DNA of 64,000 nt from CAYVIB01 sp964451365 (GTDB lineage Bacteria; Pseudomonadota; Gammaproteobacteria; Pseudomonadales; Cellvibrionaceae). The stretch is taken from contig CAYVIB010000024.1 in the NCBI GenBank assembly GCA_964451365.1, positions 24,420-88,419 of the forward strand, given 5' to 3'. This document shows, piece by piece, positions 16,662 to 25,715 of this stretch (positions are counted from its first letter, which is position 1; every line of letters starts with the position of its first letter). Made by a program: the position numbers and the translations under genes. The notes under the pieces were generated by a model, which saw only the letters and a program-made list of their open reading frames with translations, was not told the DNA's origin and did no database searches.

Positions 16662-17126
16662 CTAGACGGCCCCTGCAAATTCCACTTGGCGCCATGCTTC
16701 GTACACTAAAACGGACACCGCGTTCGACAGGTTCATGCTCCGGCTGCCGGGAAGCATGGGAATGCGCAGCACCCGCTCCGGCGGCAGGGAGGTAAGAATT
16801 GCCGGGGGCAGCCCCCGCGTTTCCGGGCCGAAGACCAGGTAATCCCCTTGTTCGAACCTCACTTCCGAGTAGCGGGCTTTGCCCTTGGTGGAAACCGCCC
16901 ACAGCCGTTCGGGGGTTTCGCTCGTCAGAAACCTTTTCCAGTTGCCATGAATTTTCATATCCCGCCACTCCCCGTAATCCAGCCCCGCACGGCGCAGGCG
17001 TTTGTCATCCAGGGCGAAGGCTACCGGCTCGATCAGATGTATCCGGCAGCCGGTGTTGGCGCAAAGGCGAATGATGTTGCCGGTATTGGGGGGAATTTCC
17101 GGTTCAAACAGAACGATATTGAACAT
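16662..17126 (-). CDS. trmL: tRNA (cytidine(34)-2'-O)-methyltransferase TrmL
   Basis: A 154 aa SPOUT-class methyltransferase that 2'-O-methylates the wobble base of tRNA-Leu. The family motifs are clear: MFNIVLFEPEIPPNTGNIIR at the N-terminus, LVFGPETRGLP (knot and SAM-binding loop) near residue 100, and RIPMLPGSRSMNLSNAVSV at the C-terminal knot. ATG at 17126 is chosen because AAGGTG lies about 5 bases upstream; GTG two codons earlier (17132) is possible. It is divergent from the msh operon and appears monocistronic. Confidence 0.93.
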   Translation of the reverse strand: MFNIVLFEPEIPPNTGNIIRLCANTGCRIHLIEPVAFALDDKRLRRAGLDYGEWRDMKIHGNWKRFLTSETPERLWAVSTKGKARYSEVRFEQGDYLVFGPETRGLPPAILTSLPPERVLRIPMLPGSRSMNLSNAVSVLVYEAWRQVEFAGAV

Positions 17127-17308
17127 GTGCACCTTTTTTTTGCTATTCGGGTTATAGCCATCCGGCGAAGAAATTAGGTTTGTCTATACTAAATGTTATT
17201 GAAAGCCCGTCGAATTATAAAGAAGGGTTATGTTGGTATGACAATTGATAAACGCCCTCTGCCCGTCAATTTAATGACGCAGAAAACAGGGGCAAGGCCA
17301 AGAACAAG

Positions 17309-18256
17309 ATGAACTGGTTTAGGAAGTTGGGTGGTAGCACGGATACCGTCGGCATAGAAGTATTACCCGACGGTTTGGCCGTGGCCGTGAAGGCGTCGTC
17401 CGGCGGTGCTCAGGGTATTCGCGCAATGACGGTGCTCACGGGTGAGGCCGCCGATAGCAAACTGGAGGAAATGCTCTCCAGGTACGTGGCCGACAACGGT
17501 CTTGCGGGCGCGCGCTGCAACCTGGTATTGGCCCACGGTGACTACCAGCTACTACTCGTGGAAGCGCCGGACGTGCCCGATGAGGACCTGCGGGATGCGA
17601 TTCGCTGGCGTATCAAGGATCTGGTGAGCATGCCGCTGGAAAATGCCGTGGTGGACGTGTTCCAACTGCCGGCGGATGGTGTACGCGGGGCCAAGCGGAT
17701 GGTTTACGTGGTGGTGGCCGAAATCAACCGCGTTAAAGGTTTGATTGATATGGTCCGTGAAGCGGAGCTGGAACTGGAAGCTATCGACATTGGTGAAATG
17801 GCCCTGCGCAACGTTTCCCTGCTGCAGGATGAAGGTCAGGCCGATGCTCGCGGTGTGGGCTTTGCCCGTATCACCGAAGGGGCTGGTACCGTTTCGCTGT
17901 ATCGCGGCGGCAATCTTTACCTCTCCCGCCAGTTTCAACTGAACTACAGTGGCGGCCTGCTGGACGAGTTGCCCGTCGACAGCCTGATCCTGGAATTCCA
18001 GCGCTCGCTGGACTACTACGAACGACAGATGGGCCAGGCGCCTCCCGGTGCGCTGTATATTTGCGGCACCAACGTCAGTCAGGACAAGGTGACTCCCGAG
18101 TTGTCCCGGGCGTTGTCCGTACCGCTGAAGTACCTGGAAATTGAAAGTTACTTCCAGTTCGGTGACGGCGCCGAACGGGACTTGAGCCAGGTTTGTATTG
18201 GCGCACTGGGCGGAACTTTGCGCGCTGGCCCGCGTGCAAGGATGGGAGGGGCTTAA
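17309..18256 (+). CDS. mshI: MSHA pilus biogenesis protein MshI (PilM-like)
   Basis: First gene of the msh operon, 315 aa. PilM/FtsA-like actin-fold protein of the cytoplasmic face of the type IV pilus assembly platform. It begins MNWFRKLGGSTDTVGIEVLPDG, with PDVPDEDLRDAIRWRIKDL typical of MshI. The next gene starts 2 bases after the stop codon, and the whole set to mshN is closely spaced or overlapping, consistent with one operon. Confidence 0.87.
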   Translation: MNWFRKLGGSTDTVGIEVLPDGLAVAVKASSGGAQGIRAMTVLTGEAADSKLEEMLSRYVADNGLAGARCNLVLAHGDYQLLLVEAPDVPDEDLRDAIRWRIKDLVSMPLENAVVDVFQLPADGVRGAKRMVYVVVAEINRVKGLIDMVREAELELEAIDIGEMALRNVSLLQDEGQADARGVGFARITEGAGTVSLYRGGNLYLSRQFQLNYSGGLLDELPVDSLILEFQRSLDYYERQMGQAPPGALYICGTNVSQDKVTPELSRALSVPLKYLEIESYFQFGDGAERDLSQVCIGALGGTLRAGPRARMGGA

Positions 18257-18257
18257 C

Positions 18258-18878
18258 ATGCAGCAGGTCAACCTCTATCTGCCGGAACTGCGACCAAAAA
18301 AAGAGTGGCTTACGGCCAACACCGTACTGGCGTCCGCCATTGGCCTGATGGTCATGCTGGGTGTTATCCAGATTATTGTCACCGGCTCGGTAACGCGTTT
18401 TGAAAGCAACGTCATCATCATGGAAAACCAGCAAGTGGCGTCCGCATCGAGGGTGGAAAAACTGAAAAACTCGCCACTTTCGTCCAACCGCGTTGGACTT
18501 GAGCAGCGTATAGACCAGTTGCGAAATGCGATAAAAAGCCGCGAGTACGTCGGCCTGATTATCGAAGACCAGAATCTCGGCAATTCGGAGGGATTTGCCG
18601 GCGCTATGACAGGGCTGGCAAGACAGTCTTCGGATTCCATCTCCTTGTCCCGTATCCGGCTTTCCGCCGGCGGCAGTGCGGTGGAGCTGGCCGGTGAAAT
18701 GAAAAGGCCGGAGGATATTCCCCTGTACCTGCAACGCATCCAGACAGAAAAAAGTTTTCTCCAATCACGGTTTGGATTGCTGAGCGTGGCGCAGGAAAAA
18801 AACTCCCGCTCGGTGCATAAGTTTTCTCTTGGTTTCGAAAGCCTTTTCGACGAAACCGTTGCAGGTGAATCGCTGTGA
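18258..18878 (+). CDS. PilN-like MSHA biogenesis protein
   Basis: A 206 aa bitopic inner-membrane protein. It starts MQQVNLYLPELRPKKEWLTA, typical of PilN-like proteins, with one transmembrane helix at about residues 24-45 (VLASAIGLMVMLGVIQIIV) and a periplasmic coiled-coil plus ferredoxin-like domain. GGGAGGGG lies just upstream of the ATG at 18258. Its position between mshI and mshJ matches the second part of mshI (mshI2) in other loci. The product should pair with MshJ in the alignment subcomplex. Confidence 0.85.
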   Translation: MQQVNLYLPELRPKKEWLTANTVLASAIGLMVMLGVIQIIVTGSVTRFESNVIIMENQQVASASRVEKLKNSPLSSNRVGLEQRIDQLRNAIKSREYVGLIIEDQNLGNSEGFAGAMTGLARQSSDSISLSRIRLSAGGSAVELAGEMKRPEDIPLYLQRIQTEKSFLQSRFGLLSVAQEKNSRSVHKFSLGFESLFDETVAGESL

Positions 18879-19597
18879 AGGAAAAGTGGGAACAACTCTC
18901 GTTAAAATTTAACGCTCTCGCGCTGCGCGAACGGGCGGTAGTGGGTCTGGGCATTCTGGTGGCAATCTTTGTCGCCTGGGATTTTATTTTCTACCAGCCG
19001 GTGGCAAAAAAGCACTCCGCGCTGCAGGCAAGAATGGATACGGCCAATGAAAACCTCACCCGGCTTTCCGCCGAGGAACAGGTTTTTGCCAAGGCGTTGA
19101 CGAGCGATCCCAATGCCGCCCGCAAAAGGGAAATCGTTCGCCTTGAGCAACAGCTGGATAAACTCGATAGCGAGTTGGAAGCGTTATCCGTCGGTTTAAT
19201 CCAGGCCGAAAAGCTGCCGCAGATTCTGCACGACGTCCTTTTTTCCAGTGGTTCCCTGAAGCTTCTGGGAATGAAAACCCAACCAGTGGAAAAGCTGAAT
19301 TTTTCCCAGCCCACAACTGCCCGGGAGCAGGTGAAGCAGGAGGATGATCGACGGGAAGACGTCAACGAAGAATTTGCGCAGGAGGAAGAAAATGTGGTCA
19401 GCGTGTTTAAACACGCGGTCACTATCTCCCTGGAAGGGCGCTATTTTGATGTGGTGAACTACCTGTCGGCGCTTGAGCAATTGCCGTGGAAAATTTACTG
19501 GGAATTTCTCGACTACCGGGTAGGGGATTACCCGAAGGCGCGGGTCACACTGCAGGTATATACCCTGTCAACCGGGGAGGGTGTGCTGGGTGTTTAG
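18875..19597 (+). CDS. mshJ: MSHA biogenesis protein MshJ (PilO-like)
   Basis: A 240 aa bitopic inner-membrane protein, the PilO counterpart. One membrane helix at about residues 22-42 (VVGLGILVAIFVAWDFIFY) is followed by a coiled coil and a periplasmic domain. GTG at 18875 overlaps the preceding stop. The FKHAVTISLEGRYFDVVNYL block is characteristic of PilO/MshJ. It should form a complex with the PilN-like protein and MshK to link the inner-membrane platform with the secretin. Confidence 0.87.
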   Translation: MKEKWEQLSLKFNALALRERAVVGLGILVAIFVAWDFIFYQPVAKKHSALQARMDTANENLTRLSAEEQVFAKALTSDPNAARKREIVRLEQQLDKLDSELEALSVGLIQAEKLPQILHDVLFSSGSLKLLGMKTQPVEKLNFSQPTTAREQVKQEDDRREDVNEEFAQEEENVVSVFKHAVTISLEGRYFDVVNYLSALEQLPWKIYWEFLDYRVGDYPKARVTLQVYTLSTGEGVLGV

Positions 19598-19925
19598 CAT
19601 GCTGAGAAAACTTCCGATGCTCCTGCTTTTTGGTATCAGCTTTGTGCCGTGCGCGCTTCTGGCGAACGAACCGGACCGAGCGTTGCGCGACCCTACGCGC
19701 CCCCTGAATTACCGGGCAGCGGTGGAGAAACAGGATACATTGACTTTACAAGCTATATTTACAGGAAAGGACAGAAAAGAAGCCATTATCAACGGGCTCG
19801 CAGTATCGGAAGGGGAAACCATCGGTAATGCCAGGGTCGTGGATATCGGAGAGAAGCAGGTGCGCTACATCATGGATGGGAAATCGCACATTCTACGGCT
19901 CAGGCCCAGTATCACCACACGGTAG
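19590..19925 (+). CDS. mshK: MSHA biogenesis protein MshK (PilP-like)
   Basis: A 111 aa exported protein, the short PilP/GspC-like periplasmic connector. A signal peptide (LPMLLLFGISFVPCALLA) precedes RDPTRPLNY, the hallmark of MshK, then a small beta domain (LTLQAIFTGKDRKEAIING) with GETIGNARVVDIG. GTG at 19590 has GGGGAGG 9 bases upstream and overlaps mshJ; ATG at 19599 is the alternative. Confidence 0.85.
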   Translation: MFSMLRKLPMLLLFGISFVPCALLANEPDRALRDPTRPLNYRAAVEKQDTLTLQAIFTGKDRKEAIINGLAVSEGETIGNARVVDIGEKQVRYIMDGKSHILRLRPSITTR

Positions 19926-19947
19926 TGTTTGGTAAACCAGGAAAAAA

Positions 19948-21591
19948 ATGAATAAAAGACTTGTCAACAAAATCATTGCCGGCCTCTGGGTACTGATACT
20001 CACTGCCTGCGCCAGCGTTCCACAGGAGCAGACACCCGCGGAGTCCACCCTGCAGGCGGCGTTGAAAGAAAGTCGCGCAAAGCCCGTGCAGGTGCCGGAC
20101 GAGGTCTCCGATGTTTTGCTTGGCGGTGCGACAGTGGATACGCGTGCCGGTGGAATGTTGCCGATGGAAGAGCGGTTTGATGTCTCCGTTAATCAGGTTC
20201 CGGCGCGAACTTTTTTTCTCAGTCTGGTGGCGGATTCCGGCATTAACGTGGTGGCGCATCCGGATATCTCCGGCACGATTTCCCTGGAACTTAAAAATGT
20301 AACCGTCCCGGAGGTGCTCGAGGTCACGCGTGATGTTTACGGTTACGAGTATAAACTCTCAAACGGTATTTACAGTATTTATCCGCGCAAGATGCGCACC
20401 GAAATTTTTCCTATTAATTATATAGACGTTGAACGCAAGGGCATCACGGAAACCAGCGTGCGCATTGGTGAGATCGTTTCCAACAACGGTAATGGCAACA
20501 ACGGCAATTCCTCGAATAATTCATCTTCCGGCGGCAATGGCAATACGGAAGAAAGAATGGCCTCCGGATCGCGAATCGAAACCACCAATGTCACGGACTT
20601 TTGGGCGTCAATGGAAAAAACCGTTACCGCCATTATCGGCGGCAGCGCCGATGGCCGGATGGTCATGGTCAATCCGCAGGCCGGCCTGGTGGTGGTCAAC
20701 GCATTACCGCGTGAAATCAGTGCCGTGCGCAATTTCCTGGAGCGGTCCGAGTTGAGCATCAAACGGCAGGTTATCCTGGAAACCAAAATTGTTGAAGTGC
20801 GCCTGTTCGAGGATTTCGAAGCGGGCATCAACTGGAACCAGATTCAGGGGCAGCTGCTGTTGACGAATAACGTAACGGCCTTTGAGTCGCCGGTGGATAT
20901 CACTGGCTATAGCGAAGCGGCCGGTGAAATATTCTCGTCGATATTCAAGGTGGGGGATATCTCCAGCATCCTGTCGTTGCTGCAAACCCAGGGCAATGTG
21001 CAAGTGCTCTCCTCGCCCCGTGTTTCAACAGTCAATAATCAAAAAGCCATTATCCGGGTCGGTTCCGATGAGTTTTTTGTTACCGGCATATCCAATCAGA
21101 CAACGCAAAGCGCCGCCGCCGTTACCAGCGCGCCTAACATTGAATTGAGTTCGTTTTTCAGTGGTATCTCCCTTGATGTCACCCCGCAGATCGCGGAAAA
21201 CGGCGATGTGATCCTGCATGTCCACCCGATTGTGAGCGATGTGGTGGATCAACAGAAAGAAATCACTTTGGGCGACGAGCGATTTTCCCTGCCGTTGGCC
21301 TTCCGCGACATTCGCGAATCGGACAGTATCGTTCGCGCGCAAAGCGGCCAGGTGGTGGTGCTCGGCGGTTTGATGCAGGAAACTCTGCGCGATGTTTTTG
21401 GCAAGCGCCCGGTGCTCGGTGATATACCGGTGCTCAACAGTCTGTTTCGCACGAAAAATAAAGGCAAGCAAAAAACCGAGCTTGTTATTTTGATGCGTCC
21501 CATCGTGGTTGACGATAATACCTGGCGGGATCAATTGTCGAGTGGAGAACATCGTGTCAGGGAGTTATCCGACCAGTACCGCGCAAGGTAG
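19948..21591 (+). CDS. mshL: MSHA outer-membrane secretin MshL
   Basis: A 547 aa secretin lipoprotein forming the outer-membrane pore of the MSHA pilus. The signal peptide ends in the lipobox LTAC. An STN-like domain (FDVSVNQVPARTFFLSLVAD) and N-domain are followed by a Gly/Asn/Ser-rich loop of about 25 residues (190-215), and the secretin domain ends with VLGDIPVLNSLFRTK, the conserved secretin signature. The ring-forming SSPRVSTVNNQKAIIRVG block is also intact. It precedes mshM by 9 bases. Confidence 0.92.
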   Translation: MNKRLVNKIIAGLWVLILTACASVPQEQTPAESTLQAALKESRAKPVQVPDEVSDVLLGGATVDTRAGGMLPMEERFDVSVNQVPARTFFLSLVADSGINVVAHPDISGTISLELKNVTVPEVLEVTRDVYGYEYKLSNGIYSIYPRKMRTEIFPINYIDVERKGITETSVRIGEIVSNNGNGNNGNSSNNSSSGGNGNTEERMASGSRIETTNVTDFWASMEKTVTAIIGGSADGRMVMVNPQAGLVVVNALPREISAVRNFLERSELSIKRQVILETKIVEVRLFEDFEAGINWNQIQGQLLLTNNVTAFESPVDITGYSEAAGEIFSSIFKVGDISSILSLLQTQGNVQVLSSPRVSTVNNQKAIIRVGSDEFFVTGISNQTTQSAAAVTSAPNIELSSFFSGISLDVTPQIAENGDVILHVHPIVSDVVDQQKEITLGDERFSLPLAFRDIRESDSIVRAQSGQVVVLGGLMQETLRDVFGKRPVLGDIPVLNSLFRTKNKGKQKTELVILMRPIVVDDNTWRDQLSSGEHRVRELSDQYRAR

Positions 21592-21600
21592 GGGTGGGCC

Positions 21601-22530
21601 ATGTACTACAGCTTTTTCGGTTTTAACGAGCGGCCTTTCTCCCTCACACCCGACACGCAATTTTTTCTCAACCAGCAGAGTCACCGCGGGGCACTCAATA
21701 CCATGCTGGTGGCGCTGCGCCACAGCGAGGGTTTTATTAAAATTGTCGGCGAAGTGGGCACCGGTAAAACCCTGCTGTGCCGCATCCTGCTTTCGCGCCT
21801 TGGCTCATCCTTTGTTACCGCCTATATTCCCAACCCGTATTTAACCCCCGAGGAACTGAAAGCTTTCGTTGCCCTGGAAATCGGCGCTGATTATCGGCAG
21901 GGCATGCCGGCACACGAACTGGTAACGGGAATTTATCGCCGTTTGTTGCAACTGGCGCGCAAGGGAAAACAAGTTGTGCTGGTAATAGACGAAGCGCAAG
22001 CAATGCCGAGGGAAACCATCGAATGCCTGCGCCTGCTGACCAACCTGGAAACAGAAAAACGAAAGCTGCTGCAGGTTGTGATGCTGGGGCAGCCGGAACT
22101 GGATGCGCTGCTGTCGCGTCCCGATCTACGCCAGTTAAAACAGCGTATCGTTTTTGCCGAGTATTTAAAGCCACTCAGGTTTACAACCATGGCGACTTAC
22201 GTGCGTCATCGCGTTGCCGCCGCCGGATGCAACAATCCCCGCCTCTTTTCCGGTGGCGCTTTGCGTCTTCTCGCGCTTGGTTCCGCCGGCATACCACGTC
22301 TAATTAATATTCTGAGCCACAAGGCGCTTATCTGCGCTTACGGCAAAGGGCATCAAAGGGTCAATGCCTGGCATGTCGCCAAGGCCATAATGGATACACA
22401 GGAAAGTAAAATTCTGGGGAAATTTTTCGCCTGGCACTGCCGGCTGGGCGGACCATTGGCCGTAGGGTTACAGTCGGTTGTTGTTTGCATCGGTATCGCC
22501 GGCTTGATCAAATTCGGAGGCGTATTATGA
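21601..22530 (+). CDS. mshM: MSHA biogenesis AAA+ ATPase MshM (ExeA-like)
   Basis: A 309 aa ExeA/GspA-type ATPase thought to help secretin assembly. It begins MYYSFFGFNERPFSLTPD, carries Walker A GEVGTGKT at residues 50-57 and a Walker B VVLVIDEAQAM. A hydrophobic C-terminus (SVVVCIGIAGLIKFGG) may be a membrane anchor. The stop codon overlaps the start of mshN. Confidence 0.9.
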   Translation: MYYSFFGFNERPFSLTPDTQFFLNQQSHRGALNTMLVALRHSEGFIKIVGEVGTGKTLLCRILLSRLGSSFVTAYIPNPYLTPEELKAFVALEIGADYRQGMPAHELVTGIYRRLLQLARKGKQVVLVIDEAQAMPRETIECLRLLTNLETEKRKLLQVVMLGQPELDALLSRPDLRQLKQRIVFAEYLKPLRFTTMATYVRHRVAAAGCNNPRLFSGGALRLLALGSAGIPRLINILSHKALICAYGKGHQRVNAWHVAKAIMDTQESKILGKFFAWHCRLGGPLAVGLQSVVVCIGIAGLIKFGGVL

Positions 22531-23936
22531 GTTTGATCAATGAGATGCTGCAGGATCTGGATGCGCGCAAACAGATTTCTGAACCTGAGTCAGTTACTCC
22601 GGATAGCAATGCTGGAATATCACCCTTAAACAGCGATAGATGGCGATTGGCGCCGGTTCTTTTGGGGTTTGTATTGGCGGCGGCCATGGGATTTTTTATG
22701 GTTCAGCACCTGGGTGCCGGGGTTGACTCGCCCCAGCCGCGGGTGCCGATTGAATTAACTCAATCCGAGTCGGCCGCCGATCACAAGAAATCAGATGCGC
22801 GGGTGAATGGAGCCAAGGCGGCAGGTTCCGTGACACCTTCGGTTATTGCCCTTGAGACTGAACACGCGGAAATATCCGCTAACAGCATTGCTGGGGACGT
22901 GAAGCCAAAAGCGATTGTTGCGCAAGGCGGAAAGACTGAAAAGATAAATGAACTCTTGCGTGAAGCCGAAATTGCGCTGAGCGAAAACCGCCTGAGCCTG
23001 CCCCGGGGCCAAAGTGCTTATGATCTGTATCAACAGATAATTGCCATGGACAAGGATAATTCCCCGGCGCTGTCCGGATTGAAGCAAATTAAAAACCGGT
23101 ATATAGCGCTTATCGATAATGCACTGGAAGAAAAAAAAGTGGGACGAGCCGAAAAGCTGGTGAACCGGGTTGAAGGCCTTTCGCTGCAGCTCGAACCCTC
23201 GGAGCTATCCGGTTACCGCGATCAAATCAAGACGCAACGACAGTTTTTGGTCGATGCAAAAACACAACCGCAAAAAGCCACACCGGTTACCCATGAAGAA
23301 CCGCAATTGGCCATTAATAAAACCCTGGCTTCCAGGGAGCTGGCTATCGCGCGGGAAGCACAACAATTGCTGGCGCGGGGACGCGGCAGGGAGGCGGTTG
23401 TGCAACTGGAAGGTTTTATTGCCAGCAACACGACAACGAACCTGAGCCGGATTGTTTTGTTTGATTACTATCTCGATCAAACGCGACTATCCCAGGCCCG
23501 GGCGCTTTTGCAACCGGCTTACGCGATGGCGGCGTCAACGCGGGTATACATGCAGGCCCGGCTTGCCATGATTTCATCCAGCAACGCGGCCGCGATCGCA
23601 CTACTGGAAAAAGTAAAACCCGAACCCACTACCACCGAAATCTACAATGCGCTGTTGGTGGGGCTCTATCAGAAAGAAAAAGCACACGATAAAGCGGTAC
23701 CATTGTACGCGTCACTGATAGAGACAAACCCATCCAATGTCACCTACTGGCTGGGCATGGGTGTTTCCCGGGATGCGCTGGGTGAATACCAGCCCGCACT
23801 GAATGCTTATAACGTGGTGATAACTCATAAACATCTCGATGAAAGCGTGCGCCGTTTTGTCAAAGCGAGAATACAGGCCTTGTCTTCGCAAGCGTCGTCG
23901 TCACAGGATTTGGCGGAGGCAGGTGTCGCATGGTAG
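22527..23936 (+). CDS. mshN: MSHA biogenesis TPR protein MshN
   Basis: A 469 aa bitopic protein that starts MSLINEMLQDLDARK, as MshN does. A transmembrane helix at about residues 38-58 is followed by a low-complexity stretch and TPR-like helical repeats in the C-terminal half (ALLVGLYQKEKAHDKAVPLY, YWLGMGVSRDALGEYQPAL). GGAGG lies 6 bases upstream of the ATG at 22527, overlapping mshM. The precise role in pilus assembly is poorly known. Confidence 0.87.
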   Translation: MSLINEMLQDLDARKQISEPESVTPDSNAGISPLNSDRWRLAPVLLGFVLAAAMGFFMVQHLGAGVDSPQPRVPIELTQSESAADHKKSDARVNGAKAAGSVTPSVIALETEHAEISANSIAGDVKPKAIVAQGGKTEKINELLREAEIALSENRLSLPRGQSAYDLYQQIIAMDKDNSPALSGLKQIKNRYIALIDNALEEKKVGRAEKLVNRVEGLSLQLEPSELSGYRDQIKTQRQFLVDAKTQPQKATPVTHEEPQLAINKTLASRELAIAREAQQLLARGRGREAVVQLEGFIASNTTTNLSRIVLFDYYLDQTRLSQARALLQPAYAMAASTRVYMQARLAMISSSNAAAIALLEKVKPEPTTTEIYNALLVGLYQKEKAHDKAVPLYASLIETNPSNVTYWLGMGVSRDALGEYQPALNAYNVVITHKHLDESVRRFVKARIQALSSQASSSQDLAEAGVAW

Positions 23937-25669
23937 CGGGAGAGTTGAAACGTATCCGCCTTGGCGACCTGCTGGTTGCCCAGCAGTACATCACCCAGGA
24001 CCAGTTGGAACAGGCCCTGGGCCAGCAAAAGAAAACCGGGCGCAAACTCGGCCGTCAACTGATCGACATGGAATTTGTCGAGGAAAACACCCTGTTATCG
24101 CTGTTGTCCAAGCAGCTGAACATTCCCTTTGTCGAGCTTAAGCATTTCCGGTTTGACCGGGATCTGGTGCAAACCCTGCCGGAAACCCTTGCGCGTCGTT
24201 ACCGGGTAATGATTTTGCGGGAAGACCCCGACGGCATATTGCTTGGTATGTCGGATCCGACCGATATTTTCGGCCTCGATGAACTGCAAAAAGTGATTTC
24301 CAAACCGATTAAAACCGCGGTTGTGCGCGAATCGGAACTGCTGGATATTCTCGATATTGCCTACAGCCGCGCGAGCGAAATCGCTTCGTTGGCGGAGCAG
24401 TTGGACGAAGAGCTGGAAGGTGATTCCGTCGATCTTTCCGATATCGTCACCGATGCCACGGACAGCGATGCGCCGGTGGTCAAACTGCTGCAAAAAATCT
24501 TCGAGGAAGCCATCAGTACCAAGGCGTCCGATATTCATATCGAGCCGGACGAAACCGTGCTGCGAATTCGCCAGCGCATTGACGGTGTCCTTGTCGAACA
24601 AGTGATGAACGAAAAACGCATCGCCGGGGCGCTGGTGGTGCGTTTAAAATTAATGTCCAACCTGGACATTTCCGAAAAGCGCCTGCCGCAGGACGGCCGC
24701 TTTCACCTTAAAGTAAAAAACCACAATATCGACGTGCGTCTTTCCACCATGCCGGTGCAGTTCGGCGAATCGGTGGTAATGCGTATTCTTGATCACACTG
24801 AAGGAGTGTTACCGCTCGACAAAGTGGGGATGCCGGCTAATTACATAAAGCGCTTTCGCAACCTTATCAACCGGCCCCACGGGTTGGTGTTGGTAACCGG
24901 GCCCACCGGTAGCGGTAAGACGACAACGCTGTATGGCGCCCTGTCGGAGCTGAACACGCCGGAGAAAAAAATTATTACGGTGGAAGATCCGGTGGAATAC
25001 CGTCTTCCGCGAATCAGCCAGGTACAGGTGCACGAAAAAATCAGCCTGGATTTTGGTACCGTGCTGCGAGCGGCTTTGCGACAGGACCCCGACATCCTGC
25101 TGGTGGGCGAAATTCGCGATTCGGAATCGGCGGAAATTGCCCTGCGCGCGGCCATGACCGGCCACATGGTGTTGTCGACACTGCATACTAATGATGCCGT
25201 AACGTCCGCATTGCGTTTGATCGATATGGGCGTCGACTCCTACCTGGTTGCGTCGAGTTTAAAAGCGATTGTTGCGCAGCGATTGATACGCAAAATTTGC
25301 GAAAGTTGCGTGGAAACACACACGCTAGGGGAACAAGAGCACGAACTGTTGCGTGCCTTGAATAAGGGGCGAAACATTGAAAACGCGCGGTTCCGTCGCG
25401 GCCTTGGCTGCCCGCATTGCTACAACACCGGGTACCGGGGGCGAATAGGCGTGTTTGAACTATTGGAAATTAATGCCGCCATGGCAAACGCGTTGCGGGA
25501 TAACAGTGTTCGCAATTTTAACGATGCCGCGCATTCCCATCCGCATTACCGACCGCTGGGTGCGTGCGCGTTGGATTTTGCGCTCGAGGGGATAACGACC
25601 CTCGATGAAGTACTGCGTGTTACCGCACAAGTCGAAGACGAAAGCATGGCGGATATCGCTGAAAGTTAA
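23930..25669 (+). CDS. mshE: MSHA assembly ATPase MshE with MshEN c-di-GMP-binding domain
   Basis: A 579 aa GspE/PilB-type hexameric ATPase that powers pilus extension. The N-terminus has the tandem MshEN motif: RLGDLLV-x8-QLEQALGQQ (about residues 9-30) and KLGRQLI-x10-LLSLLSKQ (about 36-57), the pattern that binds cyclic di-GMP in V. cholerae MshE. The ATPase core has Walker A GPTGSGKT at 324-331, an Asp box and Walker B, ILLVGEIRDSESAEIA, and His box. A tetracysteine zinc motif is formed by CESC and CPHC. It overlaps mshN by 7 bases. Regulation by c-di-GMP is a firm family expectation here. Confidence 0.94.
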   Translation: MVAGELKRIRLGDLLVAQQYITQDQLEQALGQQKKTGRKLGRQLIDMEFVEENTLLSLLSKQLNIPFVELKHFRFDRDLVQTLPETLARRYRVMILREDPDGILLGMSDPTDIFGLDELQKVISKPIKTAVVRESELLDILDIAYSRASEIASLAEQLDEELEGDSVDLSDIVTDATDSDAPVVKLLQKIFEEAISTKASDIHIEPDETVLRIRQRIDGVLVEQVMNEKRIAGALVVRLKLMSNLDISEKRLPQDGRFHLKVKNHNIDVRLSTMPVQFGESVVMRILDHTEGVLPLDKVGMPANYIKRFRNLINRPHGLVLVTGPTGSGKTTTLYGALSELNTPEKKIITVEDPVEYRLPRISQVQVHEKISLDFGTVLRAALRQDPDILLVGEIRDSESAEIALRAAMTGHMVLSTLHTNDAVTSALRLIDMGVDSYLVASSLKAIVAQRLIRKICESCVETHTLGEQEHELLRALNKGRNIENARFRRGLGCPHCYNTGYRGRIGVFELLEINAAMANALRDNSVRNFNDAAHSHPHYRPLGACALDFALEGITTLDEVLRVTAQVEDESMADIAES

Positions 25670-25715
25670 TTCCGAAATGACGAAAGAAGTAGGGCTGTTA
25701 AAGGTAATGGTGTAA